From Omnitrophica bacterium GWA2_41_15 (GTDB lineage Bacteria; Omnitrophota; Gorgyraeia; Gorgyraeales; Gorgyraeaceae): DNA of 5,770 nucleotides. Location: the NCBI GenBank assembly GCA_919902485.1, contig CAKKRB010000125.1:1-5770 (forward strand), in the 5' to 3' direction. Within the stretch, counting starts at the first letter, position 1, and each line of letters opens with the position of its first letter. The position numbers and the translations under genes were made by a program. The notes beneath the pieces were generated by a model, which was given only the letters and a program-made list of their open reading frames with translations, had not been told where the DNA came from and ran no database searches. Shown here one piece after another: positions 5,188-5,770 of the stretch.

Positions 5188-5770
5188 ATGAAATACATTT
5201 TATCCATCGACCAGGGCACTACAGGAAGCAGGGCTGTTATCTATGATAGGCGCGCTAGGAAGATAGCCAGCGCTTACGAAGAGTTTCCTCAGTATTTTCC
5301 AAAGCCAGGATGGGTAGAGCATGATCCTGAAGAGATATGGCAGAGCGTCAATAATTCCATTCAGAAAGTCCTTAAAAAAATCCCAGGAAGTAAAATCGAG
5401 GCAATAGGCATTACAAATCAGCGCGAAACAACAGTTTTATGGGATAGAGAAACCGGTAAGCCTGTTTACAAAGCCATTGTGTGGCAATGCAGGCGTACAG
5501 CCCCCAGATGCGATCAGCTTAAATCCATAAAAGGTGAGACAGAATTTTTCAGGAAGAGGACAGGCCTTCCCATAGATGCATATTTTTCAGCGACAAAGAT
5601 AGAATGGATTCTCAAAAATGTAAAAGGCGCTTTGAAAAAAGCCAGAAGCGGAAAATTGTTATTTGGCACTACAGATACCTGGGTTTTATGGAAGCTGACA
5701 GGCGGCAAAGTTCATGCTACTGATTATACAAATGCCTCCCGCACAATGCTCTTTAATATTGAGAAATTAG
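5188..5770 (+). CDS. glpK: glycerol kinase, N-terminal part
   Basis: The first 194 codons of glycerol kinase are present, and the frame is open to the right edge; the full family length is about 500 residues. It phosphorylates glycerol to sn-glycerol 3-phosphate in the cytoplasm, using ATP. The N-terminal FGGY-kinase phosphate loop is SIDQGTTGSRAV (6-17). GITNQRETTVLWDRETGKP (74-92) holds Arg79 and Glu80, matching the glycerol-contacting Arg-Glu pair of the E. coli enzyme. IVWQCRRTA (97-105), DAYFSATKIEW (130-140, with Tyr132), FGTTDTWVLWKLTGGKVH (159-176) and TDYTNASRTMLFNI (178-191) are nearly diagnostic for GlpK against xylulokinase or gluconokinase. ATG 5188 is preceded by GAGGTG at 5179-5184. 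No clear terminator separates it from the zinc-ribbon gene upstream; the 63-base gap holds only a weak 6-bp inverted repeat (GAAAAC/GTTTTC, 5131-5153). Confidence 0.95.
   Translation, partial: MKYILSIDQGTTGSRAVIYDRRARKIASAYEEFPQYFPKPGWVEHDPEEIWQSVNNSIQKVLKKIPGSKIEAIGITNQRETTVLWDRETGKPVYKAIVWQCRRTAPRCDQLKSIKGETEFFRKRTGLPIDAYFSATKIEWILKNVKGALKKARSGKLLFGTTDTWVLWKLTGGKVHATDYTNASRTMLFNIEKL

Noticed and set aside
5514..5708. Minus-strand open frame inside glpK
   Set aside because: It is antisense to strongly conserved glycerol kinase sequence and has no recognisable features.

Overview
The window is AT-rich, densely packed bacterial DNA. Nearly all of it codes for protein; the longest gap between genes is about 75 bases, and no tRNA, rRNA, CRISPR array or transposase gene was seen. 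The gene content and the small zinc-ribbon membrane protein would suit an uncultivated Gram-negative-type lineage; Omnitrophota is my guess, from general impression only.

Positions 1-3609 (+ strand) are the 3' part of a biotin operon in the order bioF (tail only), bioH-like, bioC, bioD, bioA. Every junction is a short overlap (26, 8, 4 and 19 bases), so the genes are very probably co-transcribed and translationally coupled. Together they make pimeloyl-ACP by the BioC-BioH route (malonyl-ACP methylation, then ester cleavage) and carry it through KAPA (BioF) and DAPA (BioA) to dethiobiotin (BioD). bioB, for the last step, is not in the window and may lie upstream of bioF.

Positions 3570-4751 (- strand) hold a TrmA/RlmD-family RNA (uracil-5-)-methyltransferase that converges on bioA with a 40-base 3' overlap. 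Its reading frame contains two perfect high-GC palindromes (4127-4157 and 4192-4219) that share the outer arms GTAGGGG/CCCCTAC. Both are read through without a stop, and the protein looks short just where they sit. This is the most unusual part of the window: a palindromic repeat family that appears to have invaded a gene and been kept as protein sequence. A separate perfect 27-base palindrome lies inside bioD.

Positions 4752-5770 hold a short AT-rich divergent intergenic region with a possible promoter, a 98-residue zinc-ribbon protein with two membrane segments, and the first 194 codons of glycerol kinase (glpK), which runs off the right edge.
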